Shown: positions 50,801 through 58,496 of the stretch, one piece after another | Layout: every line of letters begins with the position of its first letter | Position numbering within the stretch: position 1 is the stretch's first letter | Assembly (NCBI GenBank): GCA_037974335.1 | Contig: CM075743.1 | Location: 7,172,949-7,236,948, forward strand | DNA: 64,000 nt | Direction: 5' to 3' | From: Prionace glauca | Lineage: Eukaryota; Chordata; Chondrichthyes; Carcharhiniformes; Carcharhinidae | The notes under the pieces: generated by a model | Told to the model about the DNA's origin: nothing | What the model saw: the letters and a program-made list of their open reading frames with translations, nothing else | Databases searched by the model: none | Translations under genes and position numbers: made by a program

Positions 50801-53800
50801 ATTCACTGCCTGAGCTGGTGGTGGAGGCAGAGACACTAAACTTGTTAACAAGCACCTTAAATGCTGTAAGCTACAGGGCTGTGAACTGTGTGCATGAAGA
50901 TGGGATTAGAAATGACACCAGGGTGTCTTTGGGTTGGCATGGACAAGATGGGCTGAATGGCCCCCTTCTGTGCTGCATCATTTCTACCGTTCTATGGTCA
51001 GCCTTGCGGAATCAGGTGGTAGGTTTCTCACTTTAGGATTCCTCCAAGCCTTTGTTCTGCTCTAGTAGCCACAATGTTTTCATGGCTAGTCCGGTTCAGA
51101 TTCCAGTCAATGGTAAACCCCAGACTGGTTAAATTTCATCCATTGAGACCAAAAGCTACAAGAAAATGTTAACATTATTTTTGCACTAAAAATGATCAAC
51201 TGACATTTGACGTCAAAAGTGATCAAAGGAATCGAATTCAGTCAGAAAACCTGCACCAAAACTCAAGGAACTGAATTAAATAAACCTGAATTTAATTTTT
51301 TTAATTTAGTACGAGAAAGCCATCAGGCTAGGTGTTCAAAACCACCATCAAATTCCCATTAGTTCTTAGTTCATTTCATTAATGTGTACACTACTATTAC
51401 GTTGTGCTCAAGGTGGCAGGAGCGAGTCTCGGTGGCCTTGGTGTCAAGTGGGGGATGGAAACAAGAGAGAAGAAGAGTGGGGTGCAGGAGAGGGGAGTTG
51501 AGGGAGGAGGAAGTGGGAAACAGGGGTAGGACAGAACCATCAAAAAATTACAGCACAGAAATAGGTCATTTGGCCCATCTTGCTCATTCCAGCCCGAGGA
51601 CACCCAGATTCACTTTGTAACCCCTTCCTGCACTGGGCCCATGGCCCAGAGTGGGGGAGTGGTGTCTGGATGGAGCGTTGGGGAGGGAGGGAGGGTGGTG
51701 TGAGAGGAATCTTTGAGAGTGAGTGAGTAATTAGTGAGTACCACACGCTACTGTCTGGGCTCACTTGCCCTTACCTCGCCACCAGTCGAGGTCCTTACTT
51801 GCAAGGATCAGGTACGGTTTTCCACCAACAGGTACCAATTGTGATTGCCTCGCCGGTGGGAGTGGAGGCCATTGAAGCCTCCTGGGTGGTCGGGGGCAGT
51901 GCCCTTAGCAAAATAGGGAGAATCTGCCTGGCAACAGCAGGAAGCCACATTCAAAGGGGCTGATGAGATGTGTTGCCTAGCAGCCATCGAGATAAGACCA
52001 GATGTAAGTGGCCCTGTTTTCAGGAAGTGGTTTACTGAGATATCTGTGGCATCAGGGCTGGCATACAGACCCTAATTTTCAAGGATCAAGGAATGTGGGA
52101 TAGACGGACAATCCATAATACAGGTGAGCAGAATCAAAGACAGCCAGGGTATAATCGCCAACTCCCGCAGAAACAGACAGACCAGTTTCAACACTCAGAG
52201 GAAGGCCATTTTTAACATGTCACAGGAAGACCGGTTTTAACGTATCACAAGAAGGCCAGGATTACACCTAACAGCAAGCTAGCTAGTAAGAGAGGCCACT
52301 TCTAAAGTCTTACTGCTAACTTATTGCAGAAACCTTCATAAAGACAGTTTATCTGTCTTCGCTAATCCAGGCAGGCACTTTCCAGACTGGATCACCCTCC
52401 TGGTCCCGAGTGGTAACAACAGGCTGGATTTTGCTTGTAGATTTGTTTAAGGTGGAAATTGTTTGGGGAATGGGGAAGTGTTACTGAGTTCAGGTATGGT
52501 AGATATGGTTTGGAATGAGGGGAGATTTGTAAGTGTGTGTGTTTGTGTGTGTGTCTATTACTCGGGTGCTCATGTGTCTTACAGAATTGTAGACCTGTTT
52601 CTCTGGATACGAACAGAAGTTGGGGTTATTTTTGTAGCAGGGTGACCCTTCAGGGGGAAAAGCATTCCCGAGAGCCACGTGATCCCGCCGGACCCTATGG
52701 ATTGTCAAGGCCGGAAGCTGAGCCAATCAGCAAGAGGGTGTGTACCATGGGTTGAGAAATGTCTCACATTTGGAGCCAGGGAGCCGAGTTGTTGAGTCAC
52801 ATTGTAATTCAGTCTGACAAAGAACAAAAACAGCCCGGGAAACAGGCCCTTTGGCCCAACGAGCCCGCGCCACCATTTTAACACTACCAGTCCCCCCCTC
52901 CACCCTTGACCCTTATCTATTGTTTTTATGGCCATCCACATTGAAGGAAACTAATTTAGGGACAATTTATTCCTGCCAATAAGCCTAATGGCATATCTTT
53001 GGGGTGTGAGAGGAAACCGGAGCACCCGGAGAAAACCCACGCAAGCACGGGGAGAATGCGCAAACTCCCACAGACACCGGCCCAAATCCATGTGTCTGCA
53101 CAGCAATCAGCGATAGTCACTGAGCTGTCGTCTTGCCCAGTATCTTGTCCAGTTTAGGCACACACTAACGACATGAAGCATGAGGCCAATCTCGAACAAT
53201 CAAGAGCAGCCCCAAGTACGACCCATCGCGTGTATGCCCCTCGTTGGACAACAAGGTGGACCGACTTAAAAACCTGTGAATGAAAGGAGAAAAAACATTA
53301 TTATCATCCCATATCGATTTACCTTACCAGGGATGCCCCAATGCTAATGAACCTTATTTAAAACAATCTCCTATATCCTCCCATCTCCAACTGAGTCATG
53401 TGCTTGTCTAAGTTACTCTTAAATGACTCTAGCGTGTTTGCCTCCACCACCTTACTTGGCAGAGCATTCCATACCCCCACTACCCTCTGTGTGAAAAACC
53501 TCCCTCTAATATCTGTGTTATACCTCTCCCCCCTCACCTTAAGCCCATGGTCCCTCGTCCTGTGTGTCTCTAACAAAGGAAATAGCTTACCTTTGTTTAC
53601 TCTATCAATACCCTTCATAATCTTATACACCTCTATTAGATCCCCCCTCAGTCTCCGTCTTTCAAGAGAAAACAGCCCAATTTGTTCAATCTTTCCTCAT
53701 AACCCAGTCCTTCCATACCAGGCAACATCCTGGTAAACCTCCTCTGCACTCTCTCCAGAGCGTCCACGTCCTTCCGGTAGTAAGGCGACCAGAACTGGAT

Positions 53801-56800
53801 GCAGAACTCTAAATGCGGCCTAACCAACGTTCTGTACAACTGCAACATTAGACTCCAGCTCTTATATTCTATATCCCTTCCTATAAAGGCTAACATACCA
53901 TAGGCTTTCTTCACAACCTTCTCCACTTGTAGTGCCACCTTCAAAGACTTGTGCACTTGCACCCCCAGGTCCCGCTGCAATTCTATACTCCTTAAGGGCT
54001 TATCCTTTATCATATAACTCCCCCCTACATTATTCCGGCCAAAATGCATCACTTCACATTTATCCAGATTAAACTCAATTTGCCATGTATCTGTCCAATA
54101 TACCAGCCAATCAATACCCTGCTGTATTGCCAGACACTGCTCCTCATTGTCTGCCAATCCAGCCATCTTGGTGTCATCAGCAAATTTGCTGATCACACCA
54201 CTTACTCCCTCTTCCAAGTCATTTATATACACTACAAAGAGAAGAGGTCCCAGTACTGAGCCCTGCAGCACACCACTAGTGACAGACCTCCAGCTAGAAA
54301 AGGACCCCTCCACAACTACTCTCTGTCTCCTCTTTGCAAGCCAGTTCTCCACTCATCTAGATACCTGGCCACGTATCCCATGAGCCTTAATCTTTTCTAC
54401 CAACCTACCATGAGGGACTTTGTCAAACGCCTTACTGAAATCCATATAGACGACATCAACGGCTCGTCCTTCGTCGATCGTTTTTGTCACCTCCTCAAAA
54501 AATTCTACCAGATTTGTAAGGCAAGACTTCCCCTTTACAAAGCCATGCTGCGTATCTTTAATCAGATTGCAATGCTCTAAGTGCTCATACATCCTATCCG
54601 TAAGAATCCTCTCCATCAACTTGCCTACCACTGACGTCAAACTCACTGACCTATATTTACCCGGGTTATCCCTCCTACCCTTTTTAAACAACGGTACCAC
54701 GTTCGCTATTCTCCAGTCCTCTGACACCTCACCTGTGTCCAAAGAAGAGACAAAGATTTGCCTCAGAGGCCCAGCAATCTCATCTCTTGCCTCCCTAAGC
54801 AGCCTAGGATAAATGCCATTGGGCCCCGGAGATTTATCAGTTTTAATGCTACCTAAAAGCCCTAACACTTCTTCCCTCGTAATCGATGGATCCTTCAATT
54901 GGTCTACAGCTCCCTCGATGACCATACCAGACATCAAGCCCCTCTCCTTCGTGAATACCAACGCAAAGTATTCATTCAGGATCTCCCCCATTCCCTCTGC
55001 CTCTAAGCACAATTCCCCTCGTCTGTCCCTGAGAGGACCGATTTTACCCCTAGCCACCCTTTTGCTCCAAACATAGGAGTAAAACGCCTTTGGATTTTCC
55101 TTAATCCTCCCTGCCAAAGCCATTTCATGCCCCCTTTTTGCCCTCCTAACTCCCCGTTTGAGATCCCTCCTACATTCTCTGTACTCCTCCAACGCACTCT
55201 CCGTTCCCAGCTACTTAGACCTGACATACGCCTCTCGTTTCTTCCTAACCAGGTTTTCTATATCTCTAGTAATCCATGGCTCTCTAATCCTACCTTTTCC
55301 ATCCTTCCTCCTAACCGGCACATGCCTTTCCTGCACCCATTGCAGTTTTCCCTTGAAAGACTCCCACATGCCTAACGTGGCCTTGCCTTCCAACAGCCTA
55401 TCCCAATCTGTATCCCTAAGCTCCTGCCTAATCCGGCTGTATCTAGCCTTCCCCCAATTTAGCACCCTCCCCTTAGGACAGCACTCGTCTTTTTCCATTC
55501 GTATCCTAAAGTAGACAGAGTTGTGGTCACTATTAGCCACATGTTCACCTACCGCAACCTCAACCACCTGACCCGGCTCACTGCCCAGAACTAAATCCAG
55601 TATAGCCCCCTCTCTAGTCGGGCTATCTACATACTGCTGTAAGGATCCTTCCAATACACATCTTACGAATTTCTCCCCATCAGACCCCCCAGGTCTAGGC
55701 ACCTTCCAATCCACCCCAGGGAGATTAAAATCTCCCACTACAACAACCCTATTCTTCCTACACTTGTCCAAAATGTCTCTGCATATACCCTCTTCCACTG
55801 CCCGCGGGCTGTCGGGCAGCCTGGAGTACACTCCTAGCATAGTAATGGCTCCCTTCCTATTCCTCAACTCCACCCACAGAGACTCAATTTCCAACCCCTC
55901 CAAGTTATCTTCCCTCTGCACCGCTGTGATGTGCTCCCTAACTAAGAGTGCCACTCCCCCTCCTCTTTTCGACCCTCCCCTGTCATGCCTAAAACACTTA
56001 TATCCTGGAACATTTAGCTGCCAGTCCTGCCCTTCCTTTAACCATGTCTCCGTCACTGCCACCACATCTAAATTCCTCGTGAACATCAAGGCCTTAAGTT
56101 CATCCGTCTTACCTGTCACACTCCTGACATTAAAACAGGTGCACTGAAGACCCTCAGGCCCATTTGGATCCTCCTTCTCCTGGGGGATTTTCCTCTCATC
56201 TAGACTTACCCTGACCTCCAACTCACTCCCATTCCCAGTGCCTACTGAGCTATCTATCTCCTCCCCACCCCCCTTCCATATTAGTTTAAACCCTGCCGAA
56301 ACACTCCAGCTAACCTCCCAGCTAAAATATGTGTACCCTTCCCATTTAAATGTACACTTGTACAAGTGCCCTTCCCTCACAAAGACTTCCCAATGGTCTA
56401 CAAAACTAAAACCCTCTGTCCTGCACCAATCCCTCAGCCACGCATTCAACTGTAGGATCTCATTATTCTTATCCCTGCTATTACTGGCCACTGGCAGCAG
56501 CCCAGAGATCACCACCCTGGAGGCCCTGCACTTCAGCCTGGCCCCCAACTCCCTGACCTGCCTACGTATATCCCCCCTACTCTTCCTTCCTACGTCCTTT
56601 CTCCTACGTGTATAATTACATCCGCCTGGGTCCCTTGGCCCTTCAAGATTCCCTCTACCCTCTCTGACACATCCTGTACCCCTACTCCAGGGAGGCAGAC
56701 TACCATCCTGGAGTCCCTCTTTTGCCCACTGAACCGCCTACCAATTCCTTTAACCCTCCTGTCCCCCACCACTATCTCACATCCAGCCCCCTTCCTTCCC

Positions 56801-58269
56801 TCTGAGGCATTCCAGTCTTCCTCTCTTGCCCTTTCCACCCCAGTTGCCGCCTTACTCTTGATATCTTGGGAGACTACCTCCGTGGTAGCCTTTGGAACAT
56901 TACTCCTCTTCTTTTTCCCCTTCCTAACTGTAACCCACCCATCCACCCCCGCTATGCTCTGGGATCCCCTCGTGACTGTGGTTCCTATTCATTATCGCCT
57001 CATTCTCCCTGACGAAAAATAAATCCTCCAGCCTCAGCTCCAGTTGCCTAACCCGGGCCCTCAAACGCTGCAACTCCAGACATTTGGTGCAGATGTGGAC
57101 TTTCCGGAGATGCTGTGTCTCCAGGAATTCCCACATATTGCACCTAACGCAGCTGACGCTTCTCCCCAAGGACCCTGCCATTTATATGACCACCCTTAGA
57201 ATTATGGACACAAAGACCTTGTCATATATATACATATCTGTATTGTCGGCAATAAAGCCTTATTGGTTAAAGTCACACTGAGTCGCCCTCGATTTATTAC
57301 AACGTTACTATGGAGACACACAGCATTGAATTAAATCTCTTTCCAAATCTAGCATTTAGAAGGAGGAGGGAAGCGGGTGCATGGGAACACCATCACTGAG
57401 AAGCTTCCCTCCAAAACACACACACTATCCAGACTGGGGAATCTATCGCCGTTCCAGGAACAAAGAACAAAACAGCACGGGAAACAAGCCCTTTGGCCCA
57501 ACGAGCCCGCGCCACCAACTGTCCTTCACTGTGGTTGGCTGAATCCTGGAACTCCCTCCCTAACAGCACTGCGGGTGTACATACACCACATGGGCTGCAG
57601 CAGTTGAAGGAGGCAGCTCACCGCAACTTTCTCAAGGGTAATTAGGGATGTCCAATAAATGCTGTTGTTGACACATCCCGTGAATGAATGACTAAAAGAG
57701 GCTTGGGTGGAATATGAATTTTGGATTGTAGGGGTATAAAGGAAAGATAATAAAGGAGGAAAGGATGCGGAAACAGGTTAATGGAAATGGATAGAAATGG
57801 GAATATGGGAGATCATGACTTGCACATGAGGAGTTGTGATATTTTATTAATCTGAGTTCACACAGCACACAGCAGCTGTCCTGTGTTATTGCAGCCAGAT
57901 CACATTATCAGAGCTATAATCAATCTTCTGAAATCTTCTTACCTGAGAAGACTTTCAGCAATATAACATCCGAAATCTGTGATGTGTTTTGATATGGAGG
58001 TTCACACCAGTACGTTCCTGTATCTGTCTCCTTAAGTTGTAGTATAGTTACAGAAATGTTGCCGTTGGTATTAACGATTGATGTTCTTCCATCATCATTC
58101 CTGATACTATATCCATAAATACTCGATATCCGATTGCAACTGTTATTTGAAGTTTTCTTACACCACCAGACTTCTCGATGTTTGTGCTGTGTTGCCTGTG
58201 GACATTCCACAGTGATGGTTTGTCCCACTGCAGCTTTCATCACTATCGAGGCAGTTTGTGTCCGTAAAA
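32714..58269 (-). CDS. CD300/pIgR-like inhibitory receptor with two Ig V-type domains and ITIM tail
   Basis: Six exons in gene order: 58269-57943, 49941-49615, 44190-44160, 41588-41470, 36417-36371, 32887-32714. All have AG acceptors and GT donors; 1025 nt read without a stop as 340 residues after the unseen first exon. Both Ig exons are 327 nt, phase 1-1, and have the extra cysteine pair and final YWC typical of CD300 and pIgR domains. A short stalk leads to a transmembrane helix (WYIIFTVVLGLLILLLLVLF) with no charged residue, then a tail with VTYSAV, TIYANL and VEYSTV. In known families such tyrosine motifs recruit SH2 phosphatases such as SHP-1, so an inhibitory leukocyte receptor is inferred. 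It could also be classed with teleost pIgR-like or novel immune-type receptors. No signal peptide exon was found; it may lie beyond 64000. The ligand is unknown. Confidence 0.85.
33015..33520 (+). mobile_element. CR1-like LINE 3' end
   Basis: An open piece at 33038-33307 encodes LQKIFTRMLPGTEGISYEER and LFSLERQGLRGDLIEVYKIM; a 3' UTR with GTGCCGAAGGGTCTGTTCC follows. Confidence 0.87.
33590..34025 (+). mobile_element. 3' end of the LINE family seen at 1-2530
   Basis: The frame piece MRVLEYSSLA corresponds to VMEYSPLA in this family. The 3' UTR (GGAAGTATCTACACCACTTG, GGGGATGGGAAATAAACTC) matches the other tails of this family in the window. Confidence 0.7.
34385..34520 (-). mobile_element. CR1-type LINE 3' end
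   Basis: Repeated GTAGAACATAGAACATAGAA at the left is the reverse of the short tandem CR1 end, followed by CAGGCCCTTCGGCCCAAAAG. Similar to 41720. Confidence 0.75.
34864..35284. repeat. Inverted SINE dimer, tail type B, both heads missing
   Basis: The left half reads minus (34864-about 35068), the right half reads plus (about 35069-35284); they meet inside the body near CACAGTCCAAAG and CTTTGGACTGTG. Both tails point outwards. The right half also has a perfect 13-bp inverted repeat with one-base loop at 35208-35234. Confidence 0.85.
35285..35956. other. Intron, nothing recognised
   Basis: Receptor gene intron sequence without a recognised repeat. Confidence 0.35.
35957..36270 (+). mobile_element. 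SINE, tail type B
   Basis: Head with an extra internal ACACAGTG copy (GGCACAGTGACACAGTGTGG), body, and type B tail. Confidence 0.87.
36371..36417 (-). CDS. Receptor exon: membrane-proximal cytoplasmic piece
   Basis: Acceptor TTTCCAG, donor GTACGA. Encodes KNENENVKPQTLVTK; its 47 nt take phase 1 in and phase 0 out, which is exactly what joins the transmembrane exon to the ITIM exon. Confidence 0.75.
36661..37229. repeat. 30-bp minisatellite, about 19 units
   Basis: The unit reads CACTGAGATACCATGGAGCA then GAGTGTAGTA. Variants include CCATTGTGCA units (near 36760 and 36910). Units around 36961-37110 form a partial higher-order repeat (CAATGAGATA / CACTGCAATA alternation). All three minus frames are open here because the period is a multiple of 3 and the unit has no minus-strand stop; this is not evidence of coding. 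It lies in a receptor intron. Confidence 0.97.
37690..37910 (+). mobile_element. 3' UTR of the LINE family seen at 1-2530
   Basis: ATGGGAACACCACCACCTGC and CATATATCGCCATTCCCTCA match the other tails of this family; the end is GATAAATGTTGGCC. Confidence 0.72.
37998..38024 (-). repeat. Hairpin retroposon family 1, extreme 5' truncation (27 bp)
   Basis: Only the 3' end remains (ATGTGGGTATGCCGGCGTTG, then GACTGGA). It is flanked by CTTGGGTGACTG at 37986-37997 and 38025-38036, a 12-bp target-site duplication of SINE sequence. Confidence 0.9.
38228..38503 (-). mobile_element. SINE, tail type A, nested in a type B SINE
   Basis: Complete copy from tail (left) to head (right). AGAGTT recurs at both junctions, a possible short target-site duplication. 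Confidence 0.87.
38665..39002 (-). mobile_element. SINE, tail type B (well preserved)
   Basis: Near-identical to the copy at 22211-22552. Head at the right with CCACTGTGCTACCGTGCCGCC. Confidence 0.95.
39240..39541 (+). mobile_element. SINE, tail type A
   Basis: Head with ACACAATGGTTAGCATTGCT, then body and a tail ending ACACTAATAAATAAATT. Confidence 0.88.
39738..40412 (-). mobile_element. SINE fragment split by a hairpin retroposon
   Basis: The left remnant (39738-39767) and right part (40282-40412, ending ACTGAGCCACCGTGCC) flank the insertion at 39768-40281. Part of the SINE body is missing. Confidence 0.75.
39768..40281 (-). repeat. Hairpin retroposon family 1, near-perfect long palindrome
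   Basis: Arms 39805-40035 and 40054-40284 are 231 bp each, with no indel and one mismatch (GCGAATCC versus GGATTTGC, a CpG-type change), around an 18-nt loop at 40036-40053. The last 3 nt of the right arm coincide with the duplication. The unpaired 3' tail is 39768-39804. ACTCAGAGGAAA at 39756-39767 and 40282-40293 is a 12-bp target-site duplication. No protein is expected; the equal open frames in the two arms simply mirror each other. Confidence 0.95.
40695..40840 (-). mobile_element. CR1 LINE 3' end (family of 58497-61110)
   Basis: TAAGAACATAAGAAATAGGA and CCCGCCATTCAATAAGATCA match the 3' end at 58497. Only about 145 bp is kept. Confidence 0.88.
41470..41588 (-). CDS. Receptor exon: transmembrane helix
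   Basis: Acceptor CCTTTAG, donor GTAAGT. Encodes KVTPLKW, a hydrophobic stretch of about 23 residues (YIIFTVVLGLLILLLLVLFI), and the basic stop-transfer FKKRMQRSARDQ. Phase 2 in, phase 1 out. Confidence 0.87.
41720..42770 (-). mobile_element. CR1-like LINE pieces (two nested or adjacent 3' ends)
   Basis: A first 3' end at 41720-41890 starts ATAGAACATAGGACATAGAA; a second begins near 41898 (AGAGCCATTGAACATTACAG). The minus-strand piece at 42302-42550 encodes INQNIEYKSWNVMVKLYKTL and YCAQFWSPNYRKD, the CR1 C-terminal block. Frame-broken. Confidence 0.85.
42885..43202 (-). mobile_element. SINE, tail type B
   Basis: Complete copy with tail at the left and head at the right (GCTAACCACTGCCACCGTGCC). 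Confidence 0.9.
43340..43642 (+). mobile_element. 3' UTR of the LINE family seen at 1-2530
   Basis: CAACCTCTACCAGTTAGAAG, GGAAACACCGCCATCTGTG and GGGCAATTAGGGATGGGCGA match other tails of this family. Confidence 0.75.
43788..43936. repeat. Duplicated segment ending in a SINE type B tail (copy 1)
   Basis: About 90 bp (CTAAGAAAGCAAATGGTATG to GATCACTGGCTCTTTCGTAG) recurs at 44272-44365 with few differences; both are followed by a minus-strand type B tail. Here only about 58 bp of SINE tail remains. Confidence 0.8.
44160..44190 (-). CDS. Receptor exon: 31-nt stalk
   Basis: Acceptor AACAG, donor GTGAGA. Encodes NSNAFSKDQ with split codons on both sides: phase 1 in from the second Ig exon and phase 2 out to the transmembrane exon. 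The fit of both phases is the main evidence; the exon is very short. Confidence 0.65.
44272..44692 (-). mobile_element. Duplicated segment (copy 2) plus a SINE with type B tail
   Basis: 44272-44365 repeats 43788-43880. The SINE follows, 44366-44692, with a shortened head at the right. Confidence 0.85.
44738..44775. repeat. GGAT microsatellite
   Basis: Imperfect tandem GGAT units (TGGATGGATGGATGGA). Confidence 0.9.
44880..45046 (-). mobile_element. SINE fragment, body and head
   Basis: Body (CATCTTTGGACTGTGGGAGG) and head (GCTAACCACTGTGCCACGTG) are present; the 3' tail is missing. Confidence 0.85.
45080..45250 (+). mobile_element. 3' UTR remnant of the LINE family seen at 1-2530
   Basis: GGATCCTGGAATTCTCTCCC and ACTACATGGATTGCAGCGG match that family's tail. 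Decayed. Confidence 0.55.
45255..45990 (+). mobile_element. L2-like LINE, C-terminal reverse transcriptase
   Basis: An open piece at 45284-45601 carries IYMFADDITTS-like and NKMKEIVIDFRKRSGG with PVYINGDEVERL; the 45709-45912 piece has TLTNLYRCIIESILSGCITA. Two or more frameshifts. The same family as 15535-16207. A type B tail remnant abuts at 45995-46050. Confidence 0.87.
46050..46340 (+). mobile_element. CR1-like 3' remnant
   Basis: Words such as ATTCTTTACTCAGAATTGTT followed by AGAATGTGGAACC fit the CR1 C-terminal block (F..QRVVR.WN). Weak. Confidence 0.45.
46345..46510 (-). pseudogene. Decayed Ig V-type exon, relative of the second receptor Ig exon
   Basis: On the minus strand TCCTGGTGTGGAACAGC parallels the TATTGGTGTGGAGCC (YWCGA) of the exon at 49615-49941. 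Downstream, ACAATTGCTGACAGTAAAAT and then AAATTATTATAATT parallel ACAATTACTGAAAGTAAGGA and AAATTATTATAATT, covering the exon end, donor and intron start. Upstream, AATTTTATTGTTATCAAG parallels AATTTTACCGTTAACATG. The frame contains stops (for example after LNGVNLV) and the donor GT is no longer followed by a consensus. It lies between the second Ig exon and the stalk exon. Confidence 0.7.
46584..46898 (+). mobile_element. SINE, tail type B
   Basis: Head with GGTGGCATGGTGTTTAGTAC, then body and type B tail ending TGTAGGGGTTCTATGAAC. Confidence 0.88.
46935..47345 (+). mobile_element. CR1-like 3' remnant
   Basis: LFIQRVVRSWNLFNVE in an open piece and the end CTCCTGCTCCCATTTCCTAT fit a CR1 C-terminus and 3' end. 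Confidence 0.55.
47511..49546 (-). mobile_element. SINE, tail type B, split by a CR1 LINE
   Basis: The tail piece 47511-47593 and the body-plus-head piece 49327-49546 belong to one SINE; the CR1 element 47594-49326 sits between them. TTATTA and ATATTA at the junctions may be the target-site duplication. Confidence 0.82.
47594..49326 (-). mobile_element. CR1 LINE, 5'-truncated, 403-codon open frame
   Basis: The minus-strand frame 49320-48109 is open and reads QHGFVTGRSCLTNLLEFFEE, YMDFSKAFDKVPHGRL, SGVPQGSVLGPLLF, KFADDTKMVG and YCVQFWSPYYRKDVEILERV, the later half of a CR1 reverse transcriptase with its catalytic FADD. The 3' UTR (48108-47594) ends in tandem TTTGTTCTTTGTTCTTTG on the minus strand. 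Same family as 52818-57185. Its 3' UTR contains a stretch like the SINE body at about 47780-47860. Confidence 0.95.
49615..49941 (-). CDS. Receptor exon: second Ig V-type domain
   Basis: 327 nt, phase 1-1, acceptor ACTAACAG, donor GTAAGG. Reads RWDPILTNISGVVGNATTVP with C, KKFLCK, NKCIT, then NFTVNMTNIDKDDEGDYWCG and KKLTITE. Cysteines at CLF, FLC, KC and YWC match the CD300/pIgR pattern of two disulfides. At least four N-glycosylation sites (NIS, NAT, NFT, NMT). Confidence 0.92.
49942..50454. other. Intron, nothing recognised
   Basis: No repeat family recognised. Confidence 0.35.
50455..51130 (-). mobile_element. LINE of the 1-2530 family, C-terminal part, interrupted
   Basis: A minus-strand piece reads VRKEMAYSPFAWMSATPTTF, equivalent to VMEYSPLAWMSAAPTTL-type blocks; 51000-51130 continues upstream. 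A CR1 3' end in opposite orientation is inserted at about 50789-50996. Confidence 0.75.
50789..50996 (+). mobile_element. CR1-type 3' end nested in an older LINE
   Basis: GGAATTCACTGCCTGAGCTG (WNSLPEL) through GGGCTGAATGGCCCCCTTCT to a TTCTACCGTTCTATG end. Confidence 0.75.
51131..52817. other. Intron, mostly unrecognised, with short simple repeats
   Basis: Contains a CR1-type 3' end fragment at about 51539-51640 (ATTACAGCACAGAAATAGGT), GGGA-rich repeats near 51672-51700 and a GT run at 52530-52556. A GC-richer part at 51780-52440 was not identified. Confidence 0.45.
52818..57185 (-). mobile_element. Nearly full-length CR1 LINE with esterase-type ORF1
   Basis: Order on the minus strand: 57181-56924 encodes a cysteine finger (SCVRC...HICTKC) and a coiled coil (LQRLRARVRQLELRLEDL); 56946-56590 holds the first SGNH-esterase-like block (VVGDRRVKGIGRRFSG, with R where the catalytic Ser of GDS is expected); 56548-55211 holds the second esterase half and then the endonuclease (NVRSVTGKTDEL, TETWLK, VVVVGDFNLPGVDW, SDHNSVYF); 55192-54353, 54352-53648 and 53630-53358 hold reverse transcriptase (KSPGPNGIYPRL, YMDFSKAFDKVPHGRL, SGVLQGSVLGPLLF, KFADDTKMAG). 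About five interruptions separate these pieces. The 3' UTR (53357-52818) contains a SINE-body-like stretch near 52995-53090 and ends in a GTTCTTTG-type sequence. Confidence 0.95.
57375..57700 (+). mobile_element. 3' UTR of the LINE family seen at 1-2530, interrupted
   Basis: GCATGGGAACACCATCACTG, CTCCCTCCCTAACAGCACTG and GGTAATTAGGGATGTCCAAT match this family's tail, ending ATCCCGTGAATGAATGA. A CR1 3' end is inserted at about 57455-57518. Confidence 0.82.
57455..57518 (-). mobile_element. Minimal CR1 3' end insertion (about 64 bp)
   Basis: AGGAACAAAGAACAAAACAG and CCCAACGAGCCCGCGCCACC match the 3' ends at 47600 and 52818. GTTCC before and GTCC after may reflect a short target-site duplication. 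Confidence 0.8.
57943..58269 (-). CDS. Receptor exon: first Ig V-type domain
   Basis: 327 nt, phase 1-1, acceptor CCAACAG, donor GTAAGA. Reads LRTQTASIVMKAAVGQTITV, EC, REVWWCKKTSNNSCNRI, then GNISVTILQLKETDTGTYWC and LLKVFS. VEC, WWC, SC and YWC give the CD300/pIgR four-cysteine pattern. N-glycosylation sites NNS, NIS, NTS. Confidence 0.92.
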
Positions 58270-58409
58270 CTGTTGGTGAAACATAACATTTTAAGAAAGC
58301 TGGAAATATCCCAACACCCAATTGTAGACAATCTTTTGGTACAATGCTAGCCAGTGCTTCACAAGGGGACACACACAAGTCCTGGGTGGGACTGGAATCA
58401 AGAATCTTA

Positions 58410-58496
58410 AAGCAGAGATGGAGGACATTCGGCCTGTCATGTCTGTGCTAGCTCGCCAGACATTTATTGTGCATTTGAATCCCACGGCCCAACTTA
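58410..58496 (-). mobile_element. Older CR1-like 3' end, left part
   Basis: ATTCGGCCTGTCATGTCTGT and CCAGACATTTATTGTGCATT are a CR1-type 3' region; it resumes at 61111 after the inserted CR1 element. Confidence 0.6.

Noticed and set aside
56590-56946. A host gene with an SGNH-hydrolase-like motif
   Set aside because: The order finger, coiled coil, esterase, endonuclease, reverse transcriptase shows it is the ORF1 region of a CR1 LINE.
57186-57300. LTR-like sequence with AATAAAGCC next to the CR1 insertion
   Set aside because: It could be the flank of an older element split by the LINE, but no second copy or boundary is visible.
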